A stretch of 64,000 nt of DNA, taken from NCBI RefSeq assembly GCF_022829585.1, contig NZ_JAKSYC010000272.1:1-64000 (forward strand). The letters are read 5' to 3'. This DNA comes from Methylobacterium sp. J-026 (GTDB lineage: Bacteria > Pseudomonadota > Alphaproteobacteria > Rhizobiales > Beijerinckiaceae). Position numbers and translations under genes: made by a program. The notes below the pieces were generated by a model. That model did no database searches and had not been told where the DNA came from. It was given only the letters and a program-made list of their open reading frames with translations. Shown one piece after another: positions 38,399-46,974 of this stretch (positions within the stretch are counted from its first letter, which is position 1; the number at the start of each line of letters is the position of its first letter).

Positions 38399-39321
38399 GC
38401 CTCGACATGGTCCAGATGATCCTGGTCACGGTGCTGACGGCGGCGACCCCGCTGATCGTCGCCGCGATCGGCGAACTGGTGGTCGAGCGCGCGGGCGTGC
38501 TCAACCTCGGGGTCGAGGGCATGATGATCTGCGGGGCGGCCGTCGGCTTCGCCGCCGCGGTTGAGACCGGCTCGACCCTCCTGGGCGCCCTGGCCGGCGC
38601 CGGCGCCGGATTGGGCCTGGCGGCCCTGTTCGGGCTGCTGACCGTCGGGCTCGCGGCCAATCAGGTCGCCTCGGGTCTCGCGCTCACGATCCTCGGCCTC
38701 GGCCTGTCGGGACTCGTCGGCGCCCGGTATGTCGGCCTGAAGCGGGATCCCGCACCCCATCTCGACATCCCCGGCCTGAGCGACCTGCCGGGGATCGGCC
38801 GGCTCCTGTTCGGCCAGGACGCCTTCGTGTACGCGGGCCTGGCCCTGACCTGCGCCGTCTCGTGGTTCCTGTGGCGGACGCGGGCCGGCCTGATCCTGCG
38901 CGCGATCGGCGACGACCACACCGCCACCCACGCCCTCGGCCTGCCGGTGCGCAAGCTGCGCTTCCTGGCCGTGCTGTTCGGGGGCGCCTGTGCCGGGCTC
39001 GCCGGATCCTACCTGTCGCTGGCCTACACCCCCTTCTGGGCCCCGGCGATGACCGCGGGCCGCGGCTGGATCGCCCTGGCGCTCGTCGTCTTCGCCTCGT
39101 GGCGGCCGGCGCGGCTGGTGGCCGGGGCGATCCTGTTCGGGGGCGCCACGGTGCTGCAGCTCCACGCCCAGGCGGCGGGCATCGGCCTGCCCGGACAGCT
39201 ACTCTCGGCGCTTCCCTACCTTGCGACGATCGTCGCCCTCGTCCTGCTGTCCCTCGGGCGGCGGCAGGGCGGATCGCTCGCACCCGCCGCCCTGGGGCGC
39301 GACTTCACCCCGCACCGCTAG
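38395..39321 (+). CDS. Nucleoside-type ABC transporter permease 2
   Basis: A 308-residue permease (YufQ/NupC type). It opens with LVVERAGVLNLGVEGMMICG (about 28-47), the conserved first block of this family, and has AIGDDHTATHALGLPVRKLR (about 170-189) in the coupling region. Eight or nine membrane helices. Start chosen at ATG 38395 because it overlaps the preceding stop and begins at the first family motif; the longer upstream frame is a shadow of permease 1. Confidence 0.9.
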   Translation: MSLDMVQMILVTVLTAATPLIVAAIGELVVERAGVLNLGVEGMMICGAAVGFAAAVETGSTLLGALAGAGAGLGLAALFGLLTVGLAANQVASGLALTILGLGLSGLVGARYVGLKRDPAPHLDIPGLSDLPGIGRLLFGQDAFVYAGLALTCAVSWFLWRTRAGLILRAIGDDHTATHALGLPVRKLRFLAVLFGGACAGLAGSYLSLAYTPFWAPAMTAGRGWIALALVVFASWRPARLVAGAILFGGATVLQLHAQAAGIGLPGQLLSALPYLATIVALVLLSLGRRQGGSLAPAALGRDFTPHR

Positions 39322-39354
39322 CGGTGCCATCCACCGGAGAGGACACGAGCGACC

Positions 39355-40416
39355 ATGCGACATTCCATCTGCGCCGGCCTCGGTGCGTTCCTGCTCCTGC
39401 TCGGCCCGGCGCGGGCCGCGGACAAGCTCAAGGTGGGCTTCGTCTACGTCGGGCCGGTGGCCGATTACGGCTACTCGTTCCAGCACGACCTCAGCCGCAA
39501 GGCCCTGGCCGAGGCCATGCCCGACACGGTCGAGACCACCTACCTGGAGAACGTGCCCGAGGCCGACAGCGAGCGGGCGATCGAGAAGCTCGCGCGCTCG
39601 GGGGTGGGCCTGATCTTCACCACGTCGTTCGGCTTCATGGAGCCGACCCTGAAGGTCGCCAGGAAATTCCCCGCGGTGAAGTTCGAGCACGCCACCGGGT
39701 ACAAGCGCGCGGCCAACGTCTCGACCTACTCGGCCCGGTTCTACGAGGGTCGTTACGTCTGCGGGAAGATCGCCGCCAGGCTGTCGAAGACCGGGACGGT
39801 CGGCTACATCGCGTCCTTCCCGATCCCCGAGGTGGTGAGCGGCATCAACGCCTTCATGCTCGGCGCGCAGTCGGTCAACCCGAACGTGAAGGTGAAGATC
39901 GTCTGGGTGAACACGTGGTTCGACCCGGGCAAGGAGGCCGAGGCCGCCAAGGCCCTGCTGGCGCAGGGCGCCGACATCCTGACCCAGCACACCGATTCCG
40001 CCGCCCCGCTGCAGGAGGCCGAGAAGCAGGGCAAGCTCGCCTTCGGGCAATCCTCCGACCAGTACCGCTTCGCCCCGAAGGCGCAGCTCACCGCGATCGT
40101 CGACGACTGGAGCGGCTACGTGATCGGCGAGGCCAAGGCCGTGCGCGACGGCTCGTGGAAGAGCCACGACACCTGGGGCGGGATCAAGGACGGCCTGGTC
40201 GTGCTCGCCCCCTTCACCAACATGCCCGCCGACGTGAAGGCCATGGCCGAGGACACCGTGAAGGCGATCGCCGCCGGCACGGTTCATCCCTTCGCCGGTC
40301 CGGTGACGAAGAAGGACGGGACCGTCGCGGTCAAGGACGGCGAGACCGCCCCCGACCCGATAATCCTCGGCATGAACTGGTACGTGAAGGGCATCGACGA
40401 CACGCTGCCCCAGTAG
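39355..40416 (+). CDS. BMP-family ABC transporter substrate-binding protein
   Basis: A 353-residue periplasmic protein of the basic membrane protein/PnrA family. The signal peptide ends ARAAD (about residue 22). The fold is seen in KVGFVYVGPVADYGYSFQHD (about 26-45), LIFTTSFGFMEPTLKVARKF, and AFGQSSDQYRFAPKAQL. Family members bind purine nucleosides or related compounds. It has no lipobox, unlike many Gram-positive relatives. Last gene of the plus-strand tsx-ABC series; xanthine permease and uricase lie just beyond. Confidence 0.9.
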   Translation: MRHSICAGLGAFLLLLGPARAADKLKVGFVYVGPVADYGYSFQHDLSRKALAEAMPDTVETTYLENVPEADSERAIEKLARSGVGLIFTTSFGFMEPTLKVARKFPAVKFEHATGYKRAANVSTYSARFYEGRYVCGKIAARLSKTGTVGYIASFPIPEVVSGINAFMLGAQSVNPNVKVKIVWVNTWFDPGKEAEAAKALLAQGADILTQHTDSAAPLQEAEKQGKLAFGQSSDQYRFAPKAQLTAIVDDWSGYVIGEAKAVRDGSWKSHDTWGGIKDGLVVLAPFTNMPADVKAMAEDTVKAIAAGTVHPFAGPVTKKDGTVAVKDGETAPDPIILGMNWYVKGIDDTLPQ

Positions 40417-40461
40417 GGGGCCGCGGACCACCGACGCGGATCGGGATCGGGATCAGCGCCG

Positions 40462-40728
40462 TCAGCGGCTCGCGGGGGACCCGTAAGTGCCGGGCGGCGG
40501 CCCGGCGGGCTCCTCGACGGCGACCCCGCCGCGGCGCGGCGGCACCGCCACGGCATCACCCGACCGGATCGATTCGGCCTCGTTGCGCGGTCCGGCGATA
40601 CCCTCCGTGCCGCCCGGTGCGGTGGATGGATCGCGCCCGGCCGGCGCAGTGTAGGATTGCGCCGCGGCGGCGCCGGCGGCGCCGAGAAGTCCGCAGAGCG
40701 CCAGTGTCAGGGTCGTCTTCGTTCGCAT
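40462..40728 (-). CDS. Small secreted protein, SYTAP family
   Basis: An 88-residue protein with a signal peptide ending AAAAQ (about residue 24), then SYTAPAG, STAPGGTEG and a Pro-rich end. The mature N-terminus matches the protein at 44063-44320 (AQSYTAPAG and TAPGG-x-EG). No Cys, no domain known. Start at ATG 40728. The gap 40729-40957 holds no supportable gene. Confidence 0.6.
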   Translation of the reverse strand: MRTKTTLTLALCGLLGAAGAAAAQSYTAPAGRDPSTAPGGTEGIAGPRNEAESIRSGDAVAVPPRRGGVAVEEPAGPPPGTYGSPASR

Positions 40729-40957
40729 GGTCGCCTCGCGCCCGCTGCATCCTGCAATCGGGACGAATGGCGCAGCTGCGGGCTGGTTCCGCCGTTTCAG
40801 CGCCGGTGGCGCGGATGCCTATGAAAGAGGTGAAAATGGCGACGGCGGACGCCGCGACCGCGCAGGCCGCCCTCGAATCCGGCGCCCGGGCGGAAGATCC
40901 GCTTCCCGCCTGCGCCTGACATCTCGCCGGCGTCGCGGCCAACCCCGTGCCGCGGGC

Positions 40958-41267
40958 TCAGCTCCCCCGGTAGGTTTGGAAGCTCCACGGGGTCGCGGCC
41001 AGCGGCGGGTGGTAATGCGCCTCCGGCTCCGCCACACCGAAGCGCAGGGGCACGACGTCAAGGAAGGCCGGCCGCGGCAGGGCGAGACCGACCCGGCGGT
41101 GATAGTCGCCGAGGGCGAAGCGAAGCTCGTAGACCGCGATCGGGACCGGGCGTCCGCCGATCAGCGGCGGCCCGGGCGACCCACGGCGCATGCTCGAAGG
41201 CCGCGCCCAGGGCCGCGATGAAGTCGGGTTCCGGGAGGCCGTCGAGATCTGCGAGGGAAAACGTCAT
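40958..41267 (-). pseudogene. Fusion remnant of OHCU decarboxylase and HIU hydrolase genes
   Basis: From ATG 41267 the frame begins as an OHCU decarboxylase (FIAALGAAFEHAPWVARAAA, about residues 16-35), then loses it near 41155. The neighbouring frame continues as the second half of 5-hydroxyisourate hydrolase: YELRFALGDYHRRVGLALP, FLDVVPLRFGV, and the final YRGS just before the stop at 40958. A deletion appears to have joined the start of one gene to the end of the next, out of frame. Both enzymes act after uricase, which is intact nearby. Confidence 0.75.
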
Positions 41268-41471
41268 CGCGCCCGCACCGCCCCGGTCCCGTGCGGCCGC
41301 GACGCAGGCACCGGGCCAAGCGCCGGCGCTCGGGAATCGGCCGGCACGCGGGAGCGATGGCCAGGGCGGGGCCGGGACGCGGGGGTGGCATATGGCTTGC
41401 GCCTCCGCCCTCGTGGCGCATCGGGCCGCGCTCCGGCTGCCGGCCCGTAACGCCTCGGGGGAGTCTCCGCG

Positions 41472-42875
41472 ATGTCGAGCGCCGTCCGGTCAGAGCCTTC
41501 CGCAGCCTCGGGTCCCGTCGCGCTCGGGCCGGCCACCGCCCCGGTGGGCGGGGTCGGCCCCCTCGCCCTCGGGCTCCTCGGCCTCCAGCACGTGCTGGTG
41601 ATGTATGCGGGCGCGGTGGCGGTGCCGCTGATCGTCGGGCGGGCGCTGAAGCTGGCGCCGGAACAGGTGGCGATGCTGGTTAGCGCCGACCTGTTCGCCG
41701 GCGGCCTCGCCACCCTGGTCCAGAGCTGGGGCCTGCCCGGGATCGGCGTGCGCATGCCGGTGATGATGGGCGTCACCTTCGCGGCGGTCACGCCGATGAT
41801 CGCCATGGGGAGCAATCCCGCGATCGGGCTCACCGGCATCTACGGCGCGGTGATCGCCGCGGGCCTGTTCGCGCTCCTCGTCGCGCCGCTGATCGGGCGG
41901 CTGCTGCCGCTGTTCCCGCCGGTGGTGACGGGCACCATCATCCTGGTGATCGGCATCTCGCTGATGCGGGTCGGCGTGAACTGGGCGGCCGGCGGGGTCG
42001 GCAACCCGGCCTACGGGGCGCCGGTCTACCTGGCGATCGCGGCCTTCGTCCTCTGCGTCATCCTGGCGATCACCCGATACGGCACCGGCTTCGTCAACGC
42101 GGCCTCGGTGCTGATCGGCATCGTCCTCGGCATGGTCGTGGCCGGCATGTTCGGGCTGGTCGACTTCGGCCACGTGGCCAGCGCGCCGTGGTTCGACGTG
42201 GTCCGCCCCTTCGCCTTCGGCTGGCCGAGCTTCGAGCCGGTCTCGGTGGTGACGCTGAGCATCGTGATGATCGTCGTGATGATCGAGTCGACCGGCATGT
42301 TCCTCGCGCTCAGCGAGATCTGCGCCGATCCGATCGACGCGGCGCGCCTGACCCGGGGCCTGCGCGGCGACGGCCTCGGCACGGTGATCGGCGGCATCTT
42401 CAACACCTTCCCGTACACCGCGTTCTCGCAGAATATCGGCCTCGTCGGGGTCACCGGCGTGCGCACGCGCTCCGTGGCGGTGATCGGCGGGATCATCATG
42501 CTGGGCCTCGGGCTGGTTCCCAAGCTCGCCGCCCTGGTCGAGGCCGTGCCGCAATGCGTCCTCGGGGGCGCGGGGCTGGTGATGTTCGGCATGGTCGGGG
42601 CGACCGGCACGCGCATCCTCGGCGCCGTCGATTTCGCCAGCAACCGCAACAACCTGTTCGTGGTCGCGGTCTCGGTGGGCTTCGGAATGATTCCCCTGGT
42701 GGCGCCGGGCTTCTTCCGGCAGATGCCCCAGGCGCTGCATCCGCTGCTCGAATCCGGCATCCTGCTCTGCGCGCTCTCGGCGGTGCTCCTGAACCTGTTC
42801 TTCAACGGGCTCGGCAGCACGGAGGAAGCCCGCGCGGCCGCCATCCGCCAAGCCAAGACCGCGGAGGCGCATTGA
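41472..42875 (+). CDS. NCS2-family purine permease
   Basis: A 467-residue nucleobase:cation symporter-2 with about 14 membrane segments. It has GLQHVLVMYAGAVAVPLIVG (about 37-56) and the NCS2 signature SQNIGLVGVTGVRTR (about 317-331). The setting beside uricase suggests uptake of urate or xanthine. It is divergent from the OHCU/HIU remnant. Bases 41268-41471 hold the promoter region and no gene. Confidence 0.9.
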   Translation: MSSAVRSEPSAASGPVALGPATAPVGGVGPLALGLLGLQHVLVMYAGAVAVPLIVGRALKLAPEQVAMLVSADLFAGGLATLVQSWGLPGIGVRMPVMMGVTFAAVTPMIAMGSNPAIGLTGIYGAVIAAGLFALLVAPLIGRLLPLFPPVVTGTIILVIGISLMRVGVNWAAGGVGNPAYGAPVYLAIAAFVLCVILAITRYGTGFVNAASVLIGIVLGMVVAGMFGLVDFGHVASAPWFDVVRPFAFGWPSFEPVSVVTLSIVMIVVMIESTGMFLALSEICADPIDAARLTRGLRGDGLGTVIGGIFNTFPYTAFSQNIGLVGVTGVRTRSVAVIGGIIMLGLGLVPKLAALVEAVPQCVLGGAGLVMFGMVGATGTRILGAVDFASNRNNLFVVAVSVGFGMIPLVAPGFFRQMPQALHPLLESGILLCALSAVLLNLFFNGLGSTEEARAAAIRQAKTAEAH

Positions 42876-42907
42876 GATAGGCCTTCGGCCCCATTCCGGA
42901 GATCCCC

Positions 42908-43750
42908 ATGGCCCTGACGGCATCGCGATACGGCAAAAGCCGGGTGCGGGTGATGCGCCTGACCCGCGACGGCGACCACCACACCCCGCGCGAACTGACA
43001 CTCACGGTCCTGATGACGGGGGGGTTCGACGCCGCCTGGACCGCGGGCGACAACCGGGCCTGCGTGGCCACCGACAGCGTGAAGAACATCGTCAACGTCA
43101 CCGCGGCGGAGAACCTCGCGCTCGACAAGGAGGCCTTCGCCGAGGCCGTGGCCAAGGTCTTCCTCGACACCTACCCCCAGGTGGAGGAGGTCGCGATCGA
43201 GGCCACGGAGACGCGCTGGCTGCGCCAGGAGATCGGGGGCGCCCCGCACGGCCATACCTTCGTCCTCGACGGCAACGGCTTCGGCTATGTCGGCCTCGTG
43301 GCGAACCGGGGCGGGTCGGTGCTGCGCTCGGGCCTGCGCGGATTCACCGTCATGAAGACCACGCAATCGGGCTGGGCCGACTTCGTCGACGACGCCTACC
43401 GGACGCTGCCCGACACGACCGACCGCATCGCCGCCACCAGCATGGACGCGACCTGGACCTGGGCCGGCAAACCGATCGACTATGCCGCCGCCAACGCCGA
43501 AATCCTGTCGGTCCTGATCGCGGTGTTCGGAACCACCTACAGCGCCAGCGTCCAGGACAGCATGTATCGGATGGGCGAGGCGGCTTTGGCCGCCGTGCCG
43601 GAGATCGACACGATCAGCTTCGCGATGCCGAACAAGCATTACATCCCGATCAACCTGCAGCCGTTCGGCCTGGCGAATCCGGGGGCCGTGTTCCTGCCCA
43701 CGGACGAGCCGCACGGCCAGATCGAGGCGACGATCCGCCGGACGGGCTGA
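42908..43750 (+). CDS. Factor-independent urate oxidase (uricase)
   Basis: A 280-residue uricase that oxidises urate to 5-hydroxyisourate and peroxide, a cytoplasmic purine-catabolic step. Both T-fold halves are present. Catalytic Lys10 lies in SRYGKSRVRV and Thr55 in VATDSVKN, and a Gln/Asn region follows in ISFAMPNKHYIPINLQPFG. The start has GGAG 8 bases upstream. It follows the permease by 32 bases, so uptake and oxidation are probably co-expressed. The next two pathway genes are broken (40958-41267). Confidence 0.93.
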   Translation: MALTASRYGKSRVRVMRLTRDGDHHTPRELTLTVLMTGGFDAAWTAGDNRACVATDSVKNIVNVTAAENLALDKEAFAEAVAKVFLDTYPQVEEVAIEATETRWLRQEIGGAPHGHTFVLDGNGFGYVGLVANRGGSVLRSGLRGFTVMKTTQSGWADFVDDAYRTLPDTTDRIAATSMDATWTWAGKPIDYAAANAEILSVLIAVFGTTYSASVQDSMYRMGEAALAAVPEIDTISFAMPNKHYIPINLQPFGLANPGAVFLPTDEPHGQIEATIRRTG

Positions 43751-44062
43751 GGCGGCCTTCGACAAGCGCGGCATCGGCGATCGATCGGGCCGAGCGGGAG
43801 GGGGTCGACGAAAGAACCGTGCCAGCAGGCCGGCCATGCCGAGAGCCTTCGAAAGCCCGGCTAAAAGGCTGAGACATCAGGGACTTCGCCGATCCTTCGA
43901 CCCTCCGCCTGCGGCGCCGGCCTCCGGAGCGGGCACCGCCTCGTGCGCGAGCGCACAAATAGCGAACAGGGTGTGTTGTTATTTTCGGCAGCGCTGCACA
44001 GTTCCGATTCCATGGAGAGCGGCCGGCCCATGCCCGGCACCTTCGCCATCGGATCCTGCGCC
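43751..44062. other. Intergenic region
   Basis: No gene supported. The AT-richer stretch near 43960-43990 is the likely promoter for the small secreted protein gene that follows. Confidence 0.3.
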
Positions 44063-44320
44063 ATGACCGCCCGCATCGTTCTCGGAGCCGTTCTCGGCTT
44101 CACCCTCTCCACCGCAGCGCTCGCGCAGAGCTATACGGCCCCCGCCGGGATCCCCGCCACCACCGCGCCGGGCGGCCTTGAGGGGCGCGCGGCCGTCCCG
44201 AATTTGATGAACGACCGCGGGCCCGCGTTCCGTGCCGGTCCGTCCCACGGGACCACGGACGATCTGGTCACCGGCATCCTGCCCCACCCGCATCGGAACC
44301 ACACGGGCGGCGCACGCTGA
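44063..44320 (+). CDS. Small secreted protein, SYTAP family
   Basis: An 85-residue protein. The signal peptide runs to about residue 21 (TAALAQ); the mature part starts SYTAPAGIPATTAPGGLEG and ends His/Gly-rich. It shares the mature N-terminus with the protein at 40462-40728 and, in shorter form, with that at 34156-34398. Start chosen at ATG 44063, where the signal peptide fits best; in-frame ATGs lie upstream at 44030 and before. Function unknown. Confidence 0.6.
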   Translation: MTARIVLGAVLGFTLSTAALAQSYTAPAGIPATTAPGGLEGRAAVPNLMNDRGPAFRAGPSHGTTDDLVTGILPHPHRNHTGGAR

Positions 44321-44631
44321 GGGCGGGCCCCGAGACGCGACGCCGGTGAGTGCCGGGTGGTCCTTTCGGGATCGCGGAACGCAGTTTCGCCGAAGCACCA
44401 CCCGATGACCGACCGTTTGCCTTCCTGGTTGCCGCCGCGGGCCGTGGTGGTCCCACATCGGCCCGAACACGGCGCGACCCGCCCCCCTCCCCCGTGCGGG
44501 CTACCGGAGTCACACCTCGCGTTTTGATCCCCTGCCGGGTCGAAGGATCTTGGCTGTCCGGAGCCGCCATGCGCCCGCCCTCCCCCGCGTCAGCCACCCC
44601 GTCGTCCCGGGCCCACGGCGGTGCGGCGCCC
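44321..44631. other. Intergenic region left of parS
   Basis: No gene supported. Open frames here on both strands are Arg/Pro-rich, and one begins by reading through the parS palindrome. Confidence 0.35.
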
Positions 44632-44647
44632 TGTTTCACGTGAAACA
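44632..44647. promoter_or_regulatory. Perfect parS site (ParB/Spo0J binding)
   Basis: The 16 bases are TGTTTCACGTGAAACA, the exact consensus of chromosomal parS. It sits between a small secreted protein gene and yidD, outside coding sequence. ParB loads here as a clamp, and parS sites cluster near the replication origin, so the window is probably in the origin half of the main chromosome or on a replicon with this ParABS type. Confidence 0.9.
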
Positions 44648-44666
44648 AAACGCGAACCCAGCGGTC

Positions 44667-45005
44667 TCAGCCTATCTCCGTCCGCGGCGCCTCACCCACC
44701 GTCTCGCAGGCGAAGGGCGCGGGCGGCGCCTCGACGCCGCGCCAGCGGGCATAGGCCCAGGGGCGGTACCAGACGGCCCCCGCGGGCAGCCGCTCCGGCA
44801 CGAGATCGATGCCGTGGGTGCCGAACGGCCCGCAGCGGCAGATCCGCGCGAAGCCCATCCAGCCCCCCGGCCAGAGCCCGTGCCGGGCGATGGCCGTATC
44901 GGCGTAGTCGGAGCAGCTCGGCCAGTGGCGGCACTGGCGGCCGATCAGGCTCGACAGGGTGAGCTGGTAGATGCGGATCGCCCAATGCGCGGTGCGCCGG
45001 ACCAT
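44667..45005 (-). CDS. yidD: Membrane protein insertion efficiency factor
   Basis: A 112-residue YidD. The family core is CRHWPSCSDYADTAIARHGL (about 25-44) and GFARICRCGPFGTHGIDLVP (about 51-70), with the conserved Cys residues. It assists YidC-dependent insertion of membrane proteins at the inner membrane. The C-terminal 40 residues extend the usual length of about 70-85. It ends 20 bases from parS and starts 4 bases after the Fe-S scaffold gene. Confidence 0.92.
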   Translation of the reverse strand: MVRRTAHWAIRIYQLTLSSLIGRQCRHWPSCSDYADTAIARHGLWPGGWMGFARICRCGPFGTHGIDLVPERLPAGAVWYRPWAYARWRGVEAPPAPFACETVGEAPRTEIG

Positions 45006-45009
45006 GCCG

Positions 45010-45453
45010 TCACGCGGCCTGCCGCTTGGCGGCGATCCGGTCGAGGGCGTCCACCACCGCGTCGAAGGTCAGCAGCGTCGAGGCGTGGCGCGCCTTGAAC
45101 TCCCGTACGGGCTCCAGCACCGCGAGATCCGCCCAGGCCCCGCCGGGGGCCGGACCGTTCTCCTTGAGCATCGCCCGCATGGTCGCGCGGACCGCGCGCA
45201 GCTCCTCCGCGCTGGCGCCGACCACGTGCCGGCCCATCAGCGACGAGGAGGCCTGCCCGAGGGCGCAGGCCCGGACCTCCTGGGCGAAATCCGCGACCCG
45301 CCCGTCGGCGCCGAGCACGAGATCCACCGTCACGGTCGAGCCGCACAGGCGGGAATGCGCGGTGGCGCTGGCCTCGGGGTGCTCCAGCCGGCCGAGCCGC
45401 GGGATATCGGCGGCCAGTTCCAGGATACGGCGATTGTAGATGTCGTCGAGCAT
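45010..45453 (-). CDS. IscU/NifU-like iron-sulfur scaffold protein
   Basis: A 147-residue NifU_N-fold protein. MLDDIYNRRILELAADIPRL is the typical start, with HSRLCGSTVTVDL (about 34-46) and EVRACALGQASSSLMG (about 57-72) holding two of the three scaffold Cys. The third position seems to be occupied by Ser/Thr in HASTLLTF, so cluster assembly by this protein alone is uncertain. Such genes often lie beside folE and hisI in alphaproteobacteria. Start chosen at ATG 45453 where the family begins. Confidence 0.8.
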   Translation of the reverse strand: MLDDIYNRRILELAADIPRLGRLEHPEASATAHSRLCGSTVTVDLVLGADGRVADFAQEVRACALGQASSSLMGRHVVGASAEELRAVRATMRAMLKENGPAPGGAWADLAVLEPVREFKARHASTLLTFDAVVDALDRIAAKRQAA

Positions 45454-45692
45454 CGGGTCCTCGGCCGGAAGCGCATATCCCATCGGGACGCTGCCGCGTG
45501 CATCGCGCATTGCGCGTTGCCCCGCGAACGATGATATAGGCGCCGGACGGACGCTTCGCGAGGAGGCGGACCGTCGACCAGGGTCGCGCCCACGGCCACG
45601 GTGATTCCCACAGCTTCTGAACCGCCCGGGGCGCCGGCTTGAAACCTTTTCGAGCCCGGGATCTTCCCTCGAACGCCCGACGCGATCCAACG

Positions 45693-46511
45693 ATGTACGC
45701 CAAGCCCGACAGCACCCCGATGAAGTCCCGCGTCGCGCGGGCCGGAGATGCCATGGATGCCGCGCTCAAATCCCTGTCCTACCAGGGCGACACTCCGGGC
45801 TTCGACCGGGGCGGGCTCGACGGGCAAGGGCTGAACGGCATGCGCAACGACAACCGGCCGGTGGATGACGGGCGTCCCGCCGAGGTCGCCCCCGAACCGG
45901 CCTCCGCCACCCGCGTCCCGGACGGGATCGAGACCGGCCGCCCGAGCCGCGCCGAGGCCGAGGCCGCCGTGCGCACGCTGCTGCGCTGGGCCGGCGACGA
46001 TCCGGCCCGCGAGGGGCTGCGCGACACCCCGGCCCGGGTGACCAAGGCCTACGAGCAGCTGTTCGGTGGCTACGGGGTCGATGCCGAGAAGCTCCTGGAA
46101 CGGGTCTTCGAGGAGGTCGAGGGCTACTCGGACATCGTGCTGGTGCGCGATATCCCGTTCCACTCCCATTGCGAGCACCACATGGTGCCGTTCATGGGGC
46201 TCGCCCACATCGCCTATTACCCGACCCGGGGCGTGGTCGGCCTGTCGAAGCTCGCCCGGGTGGTCGACACCTTCGCCCGGCGCCTGCAGACGCAGGAGAC
46301 CATGACGGCCCAGATCGCCGACGTGATCGAGAGCATCCTCAAGCCCCGCGGCGTCGCCGTGATGGTGGAGGCCGAGCACCTGTGCATGGCGATGCGCGGC
46401 GTCCAGAAGGCCGGCGTCTCGACCATCACCAGCCAGTTCCGCGGCGTGTTCAAGGGCGACGCCAACGAGCAGGTGCGCTTCCTGACCCTGGTGCGCGGCG
46501 GCGCCAAGTAG
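45693..46511 (+). CDS. folE: GTP cyclohydrolase I
   Basis: A 272-residue GTP cyclohydrolase I, first step of folate and tetrahydropterin synthesis, converting GTP to dihydroneopterin triphosphate. The catalytic part covers about residues 80-270: [20 protein letters not shown], then [20 protein letters not shown] with the zinc-binding Cys and His, then [17 protein letters not shown] with the second Cys. The first 70 residues are an Asp/Gly/Pro-rich extension not needed for the fold. Start uncertain: ATG 45693 is used, but ATGs at 45720 and 45753 also fit. Confidence 0.9.
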   Translation: MYAKPDSTPMKSRVARAGDAMDAALKSLSYQGDTPGFDRGGLDGQGLNGMRNDNRPVDDGRPAEVAPEPASATRVPDGIETGRPSRAEAEAAVRTLLRWAGDDPAREGLRDTPARVTKAYEQLFGGYGVDAEKLLERVFEEVEGYSDIVLVRDIPFHSHCEHHMVPFMGLAHIAYYPTRGVVGLSKLARVVDTFARRLQTQETMTAQIADVIESILKPRGVAVMVEAEHLCMAMRGVQKAGVSTITSQFRGVFKGDANEQVRFLTLVRGGAK

Positions 46512-46551
46512 CCTATAGGACCCGCGAACCAGAGGTCCCCGCCCCCGCCCC

Positions 46552-46974
46552 ATGACCGCGCGCGACATCGCCTTCGATCCCCCCGGCTCCCGCGCCGAGG
46601 TCGAGGAGGGTACGGCCTTCATGCCCCGCTTCGACCGGGACGGGCTGATCACCTGCATCGCCGTCGATGCCGGGGACGGCCGGGTACTGATGCTCGCCCA
46701 CATGAACGCCGAATCGCTGTCGCGCACCCTGGAGACCGGGGAGGCCTGGTACTGGTCGCGCTCCCGGCGGGAACTCTGGCACAAGGGCGCCACCAGCGGC
46801 CAGATCCAGCGCGTCGTCGAGATGCGGGTCGATTGCGACCAGGACGCCCTGCTGATCCGGGTCGCGGTCGGCGGCGACGGCGGCTGCTGCCATACCGGCC
46901 GGCGGGACTGCTTCTACCGCGGCGTCGTCCGGAAGCCGGACGGCGGCGTCACCCTGGAGAGCGCCGGGATATGA
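46552..46974 (+). CDS. hisI: Phosphoribosyl-AMP cyclohydrolase
   Basis: A 140-residue HisI that opens the purine ring of phosphoribosyl-AMP in histidine synthesis. The metal and active-site segments are present: [37 protein letters not shown], then [11 protein letters not shown] and [12 protein letters not shown] with the zinc Cys residues. It is a stand-alone enzyme, not fused to HisE. It lies 40 bases after folE, and its stop overlaps the patatin start (ATGA). Confidence 0.93.
   Translation: MTARDIAFDPPGSRAEVEEGTAFMPRFDRDGLITCIAVDAGDGRVLMLAHMNAESLSRTLETGEAWYWSRSRRELWHKGATSGQIQRVVEMRVDCDQDALLIRVAVGGDGGCCHTGRRDCFYRGVVRKPDGGVTLESAGI

Noticed and set aside
44268..44648. Minus-strand frame starting MFHVKQ
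   Set aside because: The start reads through the parS palindrome, and the rest is Arg/Pro-rich with no family features.
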